Shown here one piece after another: positions 51,744-59,549 of a DNA stretch of 64,000 nucleotides. Below the pieces are notes generated by a model. It was not told the DNA's origin and did no database searches. It saw only the letters and a list, made by a program, of their open reading frames with translations. The stretch is from Ahrensia sp. GTDB taxonomy: Bacteria; Pseudomonadota; Alphaproteobacteria; Rhizobiales; Rhizobiaceae. Numbering within the stretch: the stretch's first letter is position 1; every line of letters begins with the position of its first letter. The stretch is taken from contig NZXU01000092.1 of NCBI GenBank assembly GCA_002698425.1, forward strand, positions 1-64,000, in the 5' to 3' direction. A program made the position numbers and the translations under genes.

Positions 51744-52484
51744 TTACAACTTCTGATCGTATCGTTCGAACAAATTCAACTCCAGCGCGCGAGCAATCGC
51801 CGCCGGCTTGTTGGCGACATGGAGCTTGGACTTGGCGCTTTGCATATGGGCGACGATCGTCCAGCGCGACAGGTTCATGAGTTCGCCGATCTCCTTGTCG
51901 GTCTTGCCCTGCGCGCCCCAGTAGAGAACCTCGATCTCGCGGTCGCTCAGGTCCACTTTCGGCGGATCCTTGCGGAGAAAACGCTCCGTCACCGTGAGCG
52001 CGATGATGTTGGCGTGCTCACGGCATTTGGCAAGAACGCCGGCGGCCTCGTCGCGCGAGCCGGTGACGTCGACATCGGTCGAGAAGGTGGTGACGGAGCG
52101 GATATTCGGGCCGATATGGACGGGCATGCCGATCGTGTAGAGGCCGATATCGTGCTCGATGGCGCCGTCCGCCAATTCGGCTTCCTCGGCATTCGCCGGA
52201 TGGCGGTGGTCGAAGATCACCGCGCCGACGGATTCCAGCCCCTTGATAATGACAGGGTCCACATGGCCATAGTTGCGCTCAGTGTAACGCTCGAGCCATT
52301 TCGCCGGATAGGTCGTGACGATGATGTTGGAAGCGAGCCCTCCGCCGGCGACCCGGGCCCAGAAATTGATGAAGTTGCTTCCCGTCTCGTCGCGCGCCGT
52401 CTTCATGGCATCGAGGATGGCCGGCGGGAAGTCCGGATTGGACGGCGCGATGACGAAATCCGGTGCGACAAGGACGCGATACAT
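51744..52484 (-). CDS. LuxR-type quorum-sensing transcription factor
   Basis: A 246-residue regulator. The N-terminal autoinducer-binding domain has the family residues W63, Y67 and D76-P77 in YPAKWLERYTERNYGHVDPVI. The C-terminal GerE/LuxR helix-turn-helix spans about 178-240 (LSDREIEVLYWGAQGKTDKEIG, TIVAHMQSAKSKL). It is upstream of luxI and both point the same way, so a one-operon luxR-luxI circuit is likely. A CAACTAGTTG palindrome lies 79 nt upstream of its start. Confidence 0.94.
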   Translation of the reverse strand: MYRVLVAPDFVIAPSNPDFPPAILDAMKTARDETGSNFINFWARVAGGGLASNIIVTTYPAKWLERYTERNYGHVDPVIIKGLESVGAVIFDHRHPANAEEAELADGAIEHDIGLYTIGMPVHIGPNIRSVTTFSTDVDVTGSRDEAAGVLAKCREHANIIALTVTERFLRKDPPKVDLSDREIEVLYWGAQGKTDKEIGELMNLSRWTIVAHMQSAKSKLHVANKPAAIARALELNLFERYDQKL

Positions 52485-52562
52485 GCCCGTCAGGCCTCCG
52501 ACATCCGGAATCCGGTTTCAATCGTCACTGGAATCATGCCGGCCCCGCATCTCGAATTCATG

Positions 52563-52572
52563 CAACTAGTTG
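52563..52572. promoter_or_regulatory. Candidate lux-box-like palindrome upstream of luxR
   Basis: CAACTAGTTG is a perfect 10-bp palindrome in the 212-nt gap between the divergent luxR-type and lipid kinase genes. Symmetry does not extend well outward, so it is shorter than a typical 18-20-bp lux box. Listed only as a candidate. Confidence 0.3.
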
Positions 52573-52696
52573 TAGTGCATAGCCGTCAACTGACACAACC
52601 ACCAGACATGGCCCTGGTGTTTTTCCCGCAACGCAACCAAATCGCCCGCCGATGACTTATAGTGTCAACGCAAGGATCGGAAGCAGCAGGGCCCCC

Positions 52697-53611
52697 ATGC
52701 GATTTGCCGCCGTCATCAACAGCGAGGCGTCGACGCTCAAAACCGCGGATCTCGATCGCCTGGCCACACGGCTTGTCGAGCGGTTTTCCGCGGCCGGGCA
52801 TGCAATCGACATCGATTTCACCGAAGGCAGCGGGATGGAGCAGTCCATCAGGGCGGGTCTCGCATCCGACGACACCGACGCGGTGCTCGCCGGCGGCGGC
52901 GACGGCACGATCTCGATGGCGGCCGGGATCCTGCAGGGCACCGGCAAGGCGCTTGCCATTCTTCCGGGCGGAAACATGAACCTGTTCGCGCGTTCGCTCG
53001 GCATTCCGCTCGATCTCGACGCCGCGATCGACGCGCTGGCGTTCGGTCATCCGCGCAAGGCCGACATCGCATTCGCCAATGACCGGCCCTTCATTCACGA
53101 ATTCTCGCTGGGGTTGCATCCCGAGATGATCGAGATGCGCGACCAGCAGAAATTCGGCTCGCGCCTGGGCAAGCTGGTCGGCGGGATCCGGTCGCTGTCG
53201 CGCGCGATCCTGCGGCCGCCGCGGGTCCGGGTCTGGCTGGAGGATGGCGACGGCGAGCGCCGGCCACTGGTCACGCCGGCCCTTGCGGTTTCGAACAATC
53301 CGCTCGGCGAGGGCCATCTGCCCTATGCCGACCGTGTCGATGGCGGAGAGCTCGGCGTCTATATTGTCCATGCCCGCACGCCGGCCGAGCTGGCGGCGAT
53401 CGCCGCGCGCATTCCGGCGGGCTCCTGGGCAAGCGTCCCGCAGATGGAAGTCTTTACCGCGACGAGTTTGCGGCTGACGCGCCGTGGCCGGTTGAAGGCG
53501 GCGATCGACGGGGAGATGGTCAGGATCGACAGTCCCGTCGATGTGCGGATCGCGCCCGGCGCGCTGACAGTGATCGTGCCGGACGAAGACCATGCGGTGC
53601 GCGGTCAGTAG
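52697..53611 (+). CDS. Diacylglycerol kinase family lipid kinase
   Basis: A 304-residue protein of the DagK/YegS/LCB5 catalytic family, likely phosphorylating a lipid or sphingoid-like substrate with ATP. The nucleotide loop is GGGDGTISMAAG (66-77), followed by LPGGNMNLFARSLGI. The C-terminal beta-rich domain ends in DGEMVRIDSPVDVRIAPGAL. I chose ATG at 52697 with CAGCAGGG before it. It is divergent from luxR and convergent with ppk2. The lipid substrate cannot be inferred. Confidence 0.9.
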   Translation: MRFAAVINSEASTLKTADLDRLATRLVERFSAAGHAIDIDFTEGSGMEQSIRAGLASDDTDAVLAGGGDGTISMAAGILQGTGKALAILPGGNMNLFARSLGIPLDLDAAIDALAFGHPRKADIAFANDRPFIHEFSLGLHPEMIEMRDQQKFGSRLGKLVGGIRSLSRAILRPPRVRVWLEDGDGERRPLVTPALAVSNNPLGEGHLPYADRVDGGELGVYIVHARTPAELAAIAARIPAGSWASVPQMEVFTATSLRLTRRGRLKAAIDGEMVRIDSPVDVRIAPGALTVIVPDEDHAVRGQ

Positions 53612-53614
53612 GGC

Positions 53615-54538
53615 TCAGTATTTGCCCGGCACATAGAGCTCCGGCGGCAATACCGCGCGTTCGTATTCCGGGTTGAAGACACGGTCCGGCAACTCGACAT
53701 CCTCGTGCGGCACCGGCCCATAGGGAATAAGGTTCAGCAGGTGGTCGATGCAGTTCAGGCGCGCACGCTTCTTGTCATTGCCCTCGACAATGTACCAGGG
53801 CGCTTCCGGAATGTTGGTGCGGGCGAACATCTCTTCCTTGGCCTTGGTATACTGCTCCCAGCGCACGCGCGACTGCAGGTCCATCGGTGACAGTTTCCAC
53901 TGTTTCATCGGATCGTGAATGCGCATCAGGAAGCGCATCTGCTGTTCCTCGTCGGTGATGGAGAACCAGTATTTGACGAGACGGGTGCCGTTGCGCACCA
54001 GCATGCGTTCGAATTCCGGAACATCGTCGAAAAACTGTTCGACCTGGTCCGGGCTGGCGAAGCCCATGACGCGCTCGACGCCGGCGCGGTTGTACCAGGA
54101 GCGGTCGAACAGCACGATCTCGCCGGCGGCCGGCAAATGCGGGACGTAGCGCTGGAAATACCACTGGGTCTTTTCGCGGTCGGTCGGCGCGGGCAGGGCG
54201 ACGACGCGGCAGATGCGTGGATTGAGGCGCTGGGTGATGCGCTTGATGACGCCGCCCTTGCCGGCGGAATCGCGGCCCTCGAAGACGACGACGATCCGCT
54301 CGCCGGTGTGGGACACCCAGTCCTGCAGCTTGATCAGCTCGGACTGCAGGCGGATCAGCTCTCGGAAATAGAGCTTGCGGTCGATCTGCGCGGGATGCGC
54401 CTTGTTGTAGATCTTGCGCAATTCCATCGACAGGGCCGGCTCGGAAATCTCCAGCTCGAAATCCTCGTCGAGCGTGTCGGCCAGTTCCGCTTCCAGCCAG
54501 TCCTGAACGTCGTCGTGCTGACCCGTATCCATCGTCAT
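53615..54538 (-). CDS. ppk2: Polyphosphate kinase 2
   Basis: A 307-residue PPK2-family enzyme that transfers phosphate between polyphosphate and nucleoside di- or monophosphates. Walker A EGRDSAGKGG (87-96), the lid LPAPTDREKTQWYFQRY and Walker B LFDRSWYNRAGVERVMGF are intact. One PPK2 domain indicates class I or III. ATG at 54538 has GAGGGGAAA upstream; a frame to 54685 is unsupported. The C-terminal VELPDRVFNPEYERAVLPPELYVP is typical of class I rhizobial enzymes. Confidence 0.94.
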   Translation of the reverse strand: MTMDTGQHDDVQDWLEAELADTLDEDFELEISEPALSMELRKIYNKAHPAQIDRKLYFRELIRLQSELIKLQDWVSHTGERIVVVFEGRDSAGKGGVIKRITQRLNPRICRVVALPAPTDREKTQWYFQRYVPHLPAAGEIVLFDRSWYNRAGVERVMGFASPDQVEQFFDDVPEFERMLVRNGTRLVKYWFSITDEEQQMRFLMRIHDPMKQWKLSPMDLQSRVRWEQYTKAKEEMFARTNIPEAPWYIVEGNDKKRARLNCIDHLLNLIPYGPVPHEDVELPDRVFNPEYERAVLPPELYVPGKY

Positions 54539-54824
54539 TTTCCCCTCGTCTGTCTGATCTGCCCTGGCGCCGGGCGGCTCCCGCATTTCTTGGCCGCGCC
54601 GGTTGACGCTTTTGTGACACAGCAACCTTGCGCCATTCCGCCGTGCGGTGGAATTTCTGTCGCAGCCGGTTATGATCGACGGCATGACGATCGATTATCC
54701 CGCCTTCCTTCGAATGTGACTCCACCGGTTGCCGCGACCGGGCGACGCCGCGTGCCGCCGTTGCGGCCGCAGGCTCCGCCCGCAGCCGGGTCTGTCCCCT
54801 CCATTCGAACGAGACGAGATTGCG

Positions 54825-55274
54825 ATGAAAGCGTATCAGCAACTTGACGGCTGCCTGTTCTGCCGTATCGCGGCAGGAGAAATTTCCGCCCACACCGTGC
54901 ATGACGGAGAGCGGGTGCTTGCCTTCCTGGACATCAACCCTATCCGCCCCGGGCATGTGCAGATCATTCCGCGGGCGCATTATCCCTGGTTCGAGGACAT
55001 GCCGCCGGAGCTGGCGGGCGAGATCGTCGCGCTCGGGCAGAGGATCGCGGCGGCGCTGAAGGCGATCCATGGCGTTGCGCGGGTCGGCTTCCTGTTTACC
55101 GGGGGCGATATTCCGCACGCCCATGCCCATGTCGTTCCGCTGGCCGCGCATGACGACATCACGTCGCGACGTTACATCGCCGAGGAGACGGTCACCTATC
55201 GCGCGGCGCCGCGCGCAACGGATGCGGAGCTTTCGGCAGAAGCCGGCGCGATCAGGGCGCTGATATCGCCCTGA
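54825..55274 (+). CDS. HIT family nucleotide-binding hydrolase
   Basis: A 149-residue histidine-triad protein. N-terminal CLFCRIAAGEISAHTVHDG, the FLDINPIRPGHVQIIPRAHYP segment and the catalytic HAHAHVVPL are present. It hydrolyses AMP or ADP conjugates; the exact substrate is unknown. ATG at 54825 is in an AT-poor region with GAGACGAGAT upstream. The 286-nt gap to the divergent ppk2 gene shows no obvious regulatory repeat. Confidence 0.92.
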   Translation: MKAYQQLDGCLFCRIAAGEISAHTVHDGERVLAFLDINPIRPGHVQIIPRAHYPWFEDMPPELAGEIVALGQRIAAALKAIHGVARVGFLFTGGDIPHAHAHVVPLAAHDDITSRRYIAEETVTYRAAPRATDAELSAEAGAIRALISP

Positions 55275-55278
55275 CGCG

Positions 55279-55305
55279 AAAAAGGCGGGCCGAAGCCCGC
55301 CTTTT
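55279..55305. terminator. Bidirectional terminator between the HIT gene and aceA
   Basis: GGCGGGC-CGAA-GCCCGCC with T-run on the right and A-run on the left. It lies between two convergent genes and can serve both. Confidence 0.85.
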
Positions 55306-55327
55306 CTCCTCCTCCAAGGATCGCCGG

Positions 55328-55377
55328 GTCAGGCGGCGAACTGGTTCCGCGCTCGCCGTCAGGCGGCGAACTGGTTC
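55328..55377. repeat. 20-bp direct repeat covering the end of aceA
   Basis: GTCAGGCGGCGAACTGGTTC occurs at 55328-55347 and again at 55358-55377, exactly 30 nt apart. The second copy holds the last six codons and the stop of aceA (read on the minus strand); the first copy lies downstream of that stop. It looks like a small tandem duplication at the gene's 3' end. Confidence 0.85.
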
Positions 55378-56954
55378 ATCGTGTTATCCTTGCCGCCGGC
55401 CTTCAGGGCCGCTTCGCCGGCGAAGTATTCCTTGTGGTCGTCGCCGATGTCGGAGCCGGCCATGTTCTGGTGCTTCACGCAGGCGATGCCCTGGCGGATT
55501 TCCTGGCGCTGGACGTTCTTGACGTAGCCGAGCATGCCCTGGTCGCCGAAATACTCGCGGGCGAGATTGTCGGTCGACAGCGCGGCCGTGTGGTAGGTCG
55601 GCAGCGTGATCAGGTGGTGGAAGATGCCGGCCTCGCGAGCGGCGTCCGCCTGGAAGGTGCGGATGCGCTCGTCGGCTTCGGCAGCCAGTTCCGACCCGTC
55701 ATAGGCGGCGCTCATCAGGGTTGCGCGGTCATAGGCCGAGACGTCCTTGCCCTCCTGCTCCCAGGCATCGAAGACCTGCTGGCGGAAGTTCAGCGTCCAG
55801 TTGAAGGACGGCGAGTTGTTGTAGACCAGCTTGGCGTTCGGGACGACTTCGCGGATGCGATTCATCATGCCGCCGATCTGGCCGATATGCGGCTTTTCGG
55901 TCTCGATCCAGATCAGGTCCGCGCCGTTTTGCAGCGAGGTGATCGAGTCGAGCACGCAGCGGTCCTCGCCGGTCCCCTTGCGGAACTGGAACAGGTTGGA
56001 GGGCAGGCGCTTCGGACGCAGCAGCTTGCCGTCGCGCTTGATGACGACGTCGTTGGAGCCGAGATCTTCGGCGGTGACTTCCTCGCAGTCGAGGAAGGCG
56101 TTGTACTGGTCGCCGAGATCGCCCGGTTCCTTCGAGAAGGCGATCTGCTTGGTCAGGCCCGCGCCGAGCGAGTCGGTGCGGGTGACGACGACGCCGTCAT
56201 CGACGCCGAGCTCGAGGAATGCGTAGCGGCAGGCGCGAACCTTGGCGAGGAAGTCCTCGTGCGGAACCGTGACCTTGCCGTCCTGGTGGCCGCACTGCTT
56301 CTCGTCGGAAACCTGGTTCTCGATCTGCAGCGCGCAGGCGCCGGCCTCGATCATCTTCTTCGCCAAGAGATAGGTGGCTTCCGCGTTGCCGAAGCCAGCG
56401 TCTATGTCGGCGATGATCGGCACGATGTGGGTCTCGTGATTGTCGATCTTGTGCTGGATCTCCCGCTCCTTGTTGGCGTCACCGGCGTCGCGTGCGGCGT
56501 CGAGGTCGCGGAACAGCATGTTGAGTTCGCGCGCATCGGCCTGGCGCAGGAAGGTGTAGAGCTCCTCGATCAGGGCCGGGACGGAGGTCTTCTCATGCAT
56601 GGACTGGTCCGGCAGCGGGCCGAATTCGGAGCGAAGCGCGGCGACCATCCAGCCGGAGAGATAGAGGTAGCGGCCCTTGGTGGAGCCGAAATGCTTCTTG
56701 ATGGAGATCATCTTCTGCTGGCCGATGAAGCCGTGCCAGCAGCCGAGCGACTGGGTGTAGTTGGCCGGGTCCTTGTCGTAGGCGGCCATGTCGCGGCGCA
56801 TGATGCCGGCCGTGTAGCGGGCGATGTCCAGGCCGGTCTTGAAGCGGTTCATCGCCTTCATGCGGGCGACCGCCTCGGCGTCGATGGCGTTCCAGGTAGC
56901 GCCGTGGTCCTGGATCAGGTTGCGGGCTTCCTGAATATCCTGCGTGTATGACAT
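55359..56954 (-). CDS. aceA: Isocitrate lyase
   Basis: A 531-residue glyoxylate-shunt enzyme cleaving isocitrate to glyoxylate and succinate. This is the longer Pseudomonas-type family member: catalytic loop DEKQCGHQDGKVTVP with C221, substrate loop SPSFNWTLNF, and IVPIIADIDAGFGN. ATG at 56954 has GAGAGGAA before it. Upstream lies a set of TTTGTAAA repeats (56974-57109) fitting regulation by acetate or short-chain acyl-CoA. No malate synthase gene is adjacent. Confidence 0.97.
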   Translation of the reverse strand: MSYTQDIQEARNLIQDHGATWNAIDAEAVARMKAMNRFKTGLDIARYTAGIMRRDMAAYDKDPANYTQSLGCWHGFIGQQKMISIKKHFGSTKGRYLYLSGWMVAALRSEFGPLPDQSMHEKTSVPALIEELYTFLRQADARELNMLFRDLDAARDAGDANKEREIQHKIDNHETHIVPIIADIDAGFGNAEATYLLAKKMIEAGACALQIENQVSDEKQCGHQDGKVTVPHEDFLAKVRACRYAFLELGVDDGVVVTRTDSLGAGLTKQIAFSKEPGDLGDQYNAFLDCEEVTAEDLGSNDVVIKRDGKLLRPKRLPSNLFQFRKGTGEDRCVLDSITSLQNGADLIWIETEKPHIGQIGGMMNRIREVVPNAKLVYNNSPSFNWTLNFRQQVFDAWEQEGKDVSAYDRATLMSAAYDGSELAAEADERIRTFQADAAREAGIFHHLITLPTYHTAALSTDNLAREYFGDQGMLGYVKNVQRQEIRQGIACVKHQNMAGSDIGDDHKEYFAGEAALKAGGKDNTMNQFAA

Positions 56955-56973
56955 TTCGGGTTCCTCTCGTCGA

Positions 56974-57109
56974 TTTGTAAAAATCTGTCATGCCGCATTG
57001 CAGCGACGAGAGGCGAAAGTCACGGAAATCCGGAGTTTCGGCTTTGTAATTCGTGTCGAAATGTTGCGGTGCGAACTGCTGTCCAGTAAATTTGTAAAAA
57101 ATTTACAAA
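56974..57109. promoter_or_regulatory. TTTGTAAA operator set upstream of aceA
   Basis: TTTGTAAA-AAA-TTTACAAA (57091-57109) is a perfect 8-3-8 inverted repeat. A single TTTGTAAA (56974-56981) lies 20 nt before the aceA start, and TTTGTAA also occurs at 57043. The octamer differs by one base from TTTGCAAA, the core bound by ScfR/RamB/PrpR-type regulators that control aceA in several bacteria. Confidence 0.6.
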
Positions 57110-57121
57110 GGTCCGCCGGTG

Positions 57122-57562
57122 TCAGGCTGCCAGTTCGATGGCGCGATCGTCGATGAATTCGCGCAGCTCTTCCAGATCGAAACCGGCTCCGGCGGCGCGC
57201 GCCAGAACGGTATCCGTGCCGAGCCGGGCGGCGGAGGCCTGTGCCCAGAGGATGGAGGAGCGATTGCCGGTGCGGCAGTAGAACAGGATCGGGCCGGGCA
57301 GGGTGCGCATCGCCTCGGCCTGGGCTGCGACCGGTCCGTCCTCGGTGACATCATAATTGGCGACGGGCAGGTGGCGATAGACGAAGCCGTGGCGCAGGGC
57401 GACGACCTCGGCGCGCTCGCTCGTCAGCTGGTCTTCCGCTTCGCCATCGGGGCGGTTGTCGACGATGGTCCGGATGCCGCGCGCGGCGATCTCGGCGAAA
57501 TCGTCCTCGGTCAGCTGCGAGGCGATGAAGACATTCTTTTCGAGCTGGGCGATCCTGGCCAT
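57122..57562 (-). CDS. TIGR01244 family (Bll3390-like) sulfurtransferase/phosphatase-like protein
   Basis: A 146-residue alpha/beta protein with active-site FYCRTGNRSS (C96), the TIGR01244/DUF442 form that resembles both dual-specificity phosphatases and rhodaneses. GIRTIVDNRPDGEAEDQ and HLPVANYDVT segments are typical. In other rhizobia it lies beside or fused to sulfide-detoxifying genes, but here the neighbours are aceA and a glutamine amidotransferase. ATG at 57562 chosen; the frame runs further upstream without support. Confidence 0.88.
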   Translation of the reverse strand: MARIAQLEKNVFIASQLTEDDFAEIAARGIRTIVDNRPDGEAEDQLTSERAEVVALRHGFVYRHLPVANYDVTEDGPVAAQAEAMRTLPGPILFYCRTGNRSSILWAQASAARLGTDTVLARAAGAGFDLEELREFIDDRAIELAA

Positions 57563-57796
57563 CGGCCTGCCTTTCACACATTGCCCGTCCGGCACGGACG
57601 GAGTTCTGTCTTTGACAGTATGGCGGACCGGCGGGCCGCTGGATAAGTCTGCACAGCTCTTTTTGGCCCGAGGGGAGGAAATCCTTTGCGTGTCAACGCC
57701 ATGAAGCGGAACGGGAATCCCCGATCCGGTGTTTGACGGGCGCAGCGGATTGGCCCAAATAACGCGGCGATACCCAGTCCAGCCCGGCCGACTCCC

Positions 57797-58528
57797 ATGA
57801 AACCGTTCCTGATCCTGCAACTGCGTCCCGAAGCGGAAGCCTCCGACGACGAGTTCCGCGCCATCCTTGAAAAGGGCGGGCTGACGGAGGATCGCGTCCG
57901 CCGTGTGCGGCTGGAACGCGAGGAACTGCCGCAAATCGACCTTGCCGATTATGCCGGCGTGATCGTCGGCGGCGGGCCGGGCTGCGTCTCCGACGCGCCG
58001 GAGGCGAAGTCGCCGCTGGAAAAACATATCGAGGACGAGGTGATGAGCCTGATGCCGGCGATCACCGGGGGCGATGTGCCGTTTCTCGGCTGCTGTTACG
58101 GGATTGGGATCCTGGCGCATCACCTGGGCGGCACCGTTTCAAAGGAGCGCTATGGCGAGCCGGTCTCGGTGGTGCGGGCGACGGCGACCGAGGCGGGCCG
58201 CGCCGACCCGCTGCTGGCCGGCATCGACGGCCCGTTCGACGCCTTCGTCGGACACAAGGAAGCGGTGCAGGCCTTGCCGGAGGGCTGCGTCCATATCGTC
58301 GCCGGCGAGGCCTGCCCGTTCCAGATGATCCGCTACGGCGAAAACGTCTATGCGACGCAGTTTCATCCCGAGGCCGATGGCGAGGTCTTCGCGCTCAGGA
58401 TCCGTATCTACCGCGACAAGGGCTATTTCGCTCCCGAGGACGCCGATCACCTGACCGCAGCCGCACGGCGCGGCAATCCGGAGGCCGGGGCGAGGATTCT
58501 ACATAACTTCATCGATCGATACGGCTAA
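57797..58528 (+). CDS. Class I glutamine amidotransferase
   Basis: A 243-residue GATase-1 domain protein. Nucleophile C100 in FLGCCYGIGILAHHLGG and catalytic His in TQFHPEAD are seen; VGHKEAV is typical of the GMP-synthase-like, stand-alone group annotated as glutamine amidotransferase or GuaA-like. The acceptor substrate is unknown. It is divergent from the TIGR01244 gene, sharing a 234-nt spacer. Confidence 0.9.
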   Translation: MKPFLILQLRPEAEASDDEFRAILEKGGLTEDRVRRVRLEREELPQIDLADYAGVIVGGGPGCVSDAPEAKSPLEKHIEDEVMSLMPAITGGDVPFLGCCYGIGILAHHLGGTVSKERYGEPVSVVRATATEAGRADPLLAGIDGPFDAFVGHKEAVQALPEGCVHIVAGEACPFQMIRYGENVYATQFHPEADGEVFALRIRIYRDKGYFAPEDADHLTAAARRGNPEAGARILHNFIDRYG

Positions 58529-58535
58529 CCGCTGG

Positions 58536-58600
58536 CAATCGCCGGAAGGCATGGTTTCGCCGCTTCTCGCGGCGATGCCCATCGCGCTGTCCGGCGATTG
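58536..58600 (+). other. Nested 65-nt inverted repeat after the glutamine amidotransferase gene
   Basis: Outer arms CAATCGCCGG and CCGGCGATTG pair perfectly over 10 bp. Inside them GGCAT pairs with ATGCC, and the centre TCGCCGC-TTCTC-GCGGCGA forms a 7-bp stem. No T-run follows, so it may be a terminator, a processing site or a mobile palindromic unit. Confidence 0.5.
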
Positions 58601-58645
58601 GAGGAGATTCTTCGGGTGCGGCGCTCAAGAATGAAAGGCCGGTAA

Positions 58646-59434
58646 GTGACGGAACTGCTGCATGTTTCTTTTGCCACGGGCAATTTTTCCCAATCCGCCG
58701 AAACGCTGAGCCAGTCGGCAAGGCAGTTCGGCGTCCCGGCGATCGATATCTATACGCCCGACTCCGAAGCGGTGAAGCAGATGCTTGCCGAAAACCCGTG
58801 GCTTTCGCTCAACATGCGCGGCGCCGGCTACTGGCTCTGGAAGCCTTACATCCTGCTCGACGCGCTTAACCGCGTGCCGGAAGGAAGCCTCGTTCTCTAC
58901 ACCGATGTCGCGGTCTCCTATCTCGCGCCGCCGCAGTCGATACTGGGGTTCGCCGAAGGGCGCGACATCGTGCTGTTCAACAATCACCTGGCGGAATGGA
59001 CGCAGGCGATTTTCACCAAGCGGGACTGCCTGGTGCTGCTCGACGCAGACCGCCCCGAAGACTGGCAGCGACGGCAACTGGACGCGGCGTACCAGCTCTA
59101 TCGCGCCGGCCCGCGGGCGCGCGAATTCCTGACGGAGTTGCGCGAGGCGATGCGCGATCCGCGGGTGCTGACCGATGATGCGAATAGCTGCGGAAAACCG
59201 AACCTGCCGGGATTCCGGGATCATCGCCACGACCAGTCCATCTTGACGATCATGGCCGCACGGCACGGGATCGAGGCTTTTCGCAATCCAAGCGCCAACC
59301 TTGCCGACGGCGATGCGGCTTCGGTATACCCGAAGATCTTCGACCACCACCGGCGGCGCAATCCCGGCTTCCTTCGGCGTCAGCGACGGCGTTTGAAGGA
59401 TGTGGTCAGGACACTGATATACGGCCGTCCGTAA
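58646..59434 (+). CDS. Glycosyltransferase-like hypothetical protein
   Basis: A 262-residue cytoplasmic protein. RGAGYWLWKPYILLDAL (58-74) followed by VLYTDVAV resembles the GxGYWxWKP...YxD pattern of a small group of GT-A-like glycosyltransferases, where the Asp pair would bind metal-nucleotide sugar. DHRHDQSILTIMAARHG fits the later part of the same fold, and the C-terminus is Arg-rich. GTG at 58646. Function not established; no other polysaccharide genes are adjacent. Confidence 0.6.
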   Translation: MTELLHVSFATGNFSQSAETLSQSARQFGVPAIDIYTPDSEAVKQMLAENPWLSLNMRGAGYWLWKPYILLDALNRVPEGSLVLYTDVAVSYLAPPQSILGFAEGRDIVLFNNHLAEWTQAIFTKRDCLVLLDADRPEDWQRRQLDAAYQLYRAGPRAREFLTELREAMRDPRVLTDDANSCGKPNLPGFRDHRHDQSILTIMAARHGIEAFRNPSANLADGDAASVYPKIFDHHRRRNPGFLRRQRRRLKDVVRTLIYGRP

Positions 59435-59549
59435 AGGGGGCCGGAAGAGCCGCCAGCGCCGGATCCTGTGCGATTCCGTTCAGCCTTCGGGCTGGATCGA
59501 CGCGCCTTGCGAGTGTTCTCGGCGCGAATTCGGCGTTAAGGGTCGTGTC

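Noticed and set aside
55434..56951. 505-codon open frame on the plus strand
   Set aside because: Antisense to isocitrate lyase; its composition mirrors aceA codons and no domain is visible.
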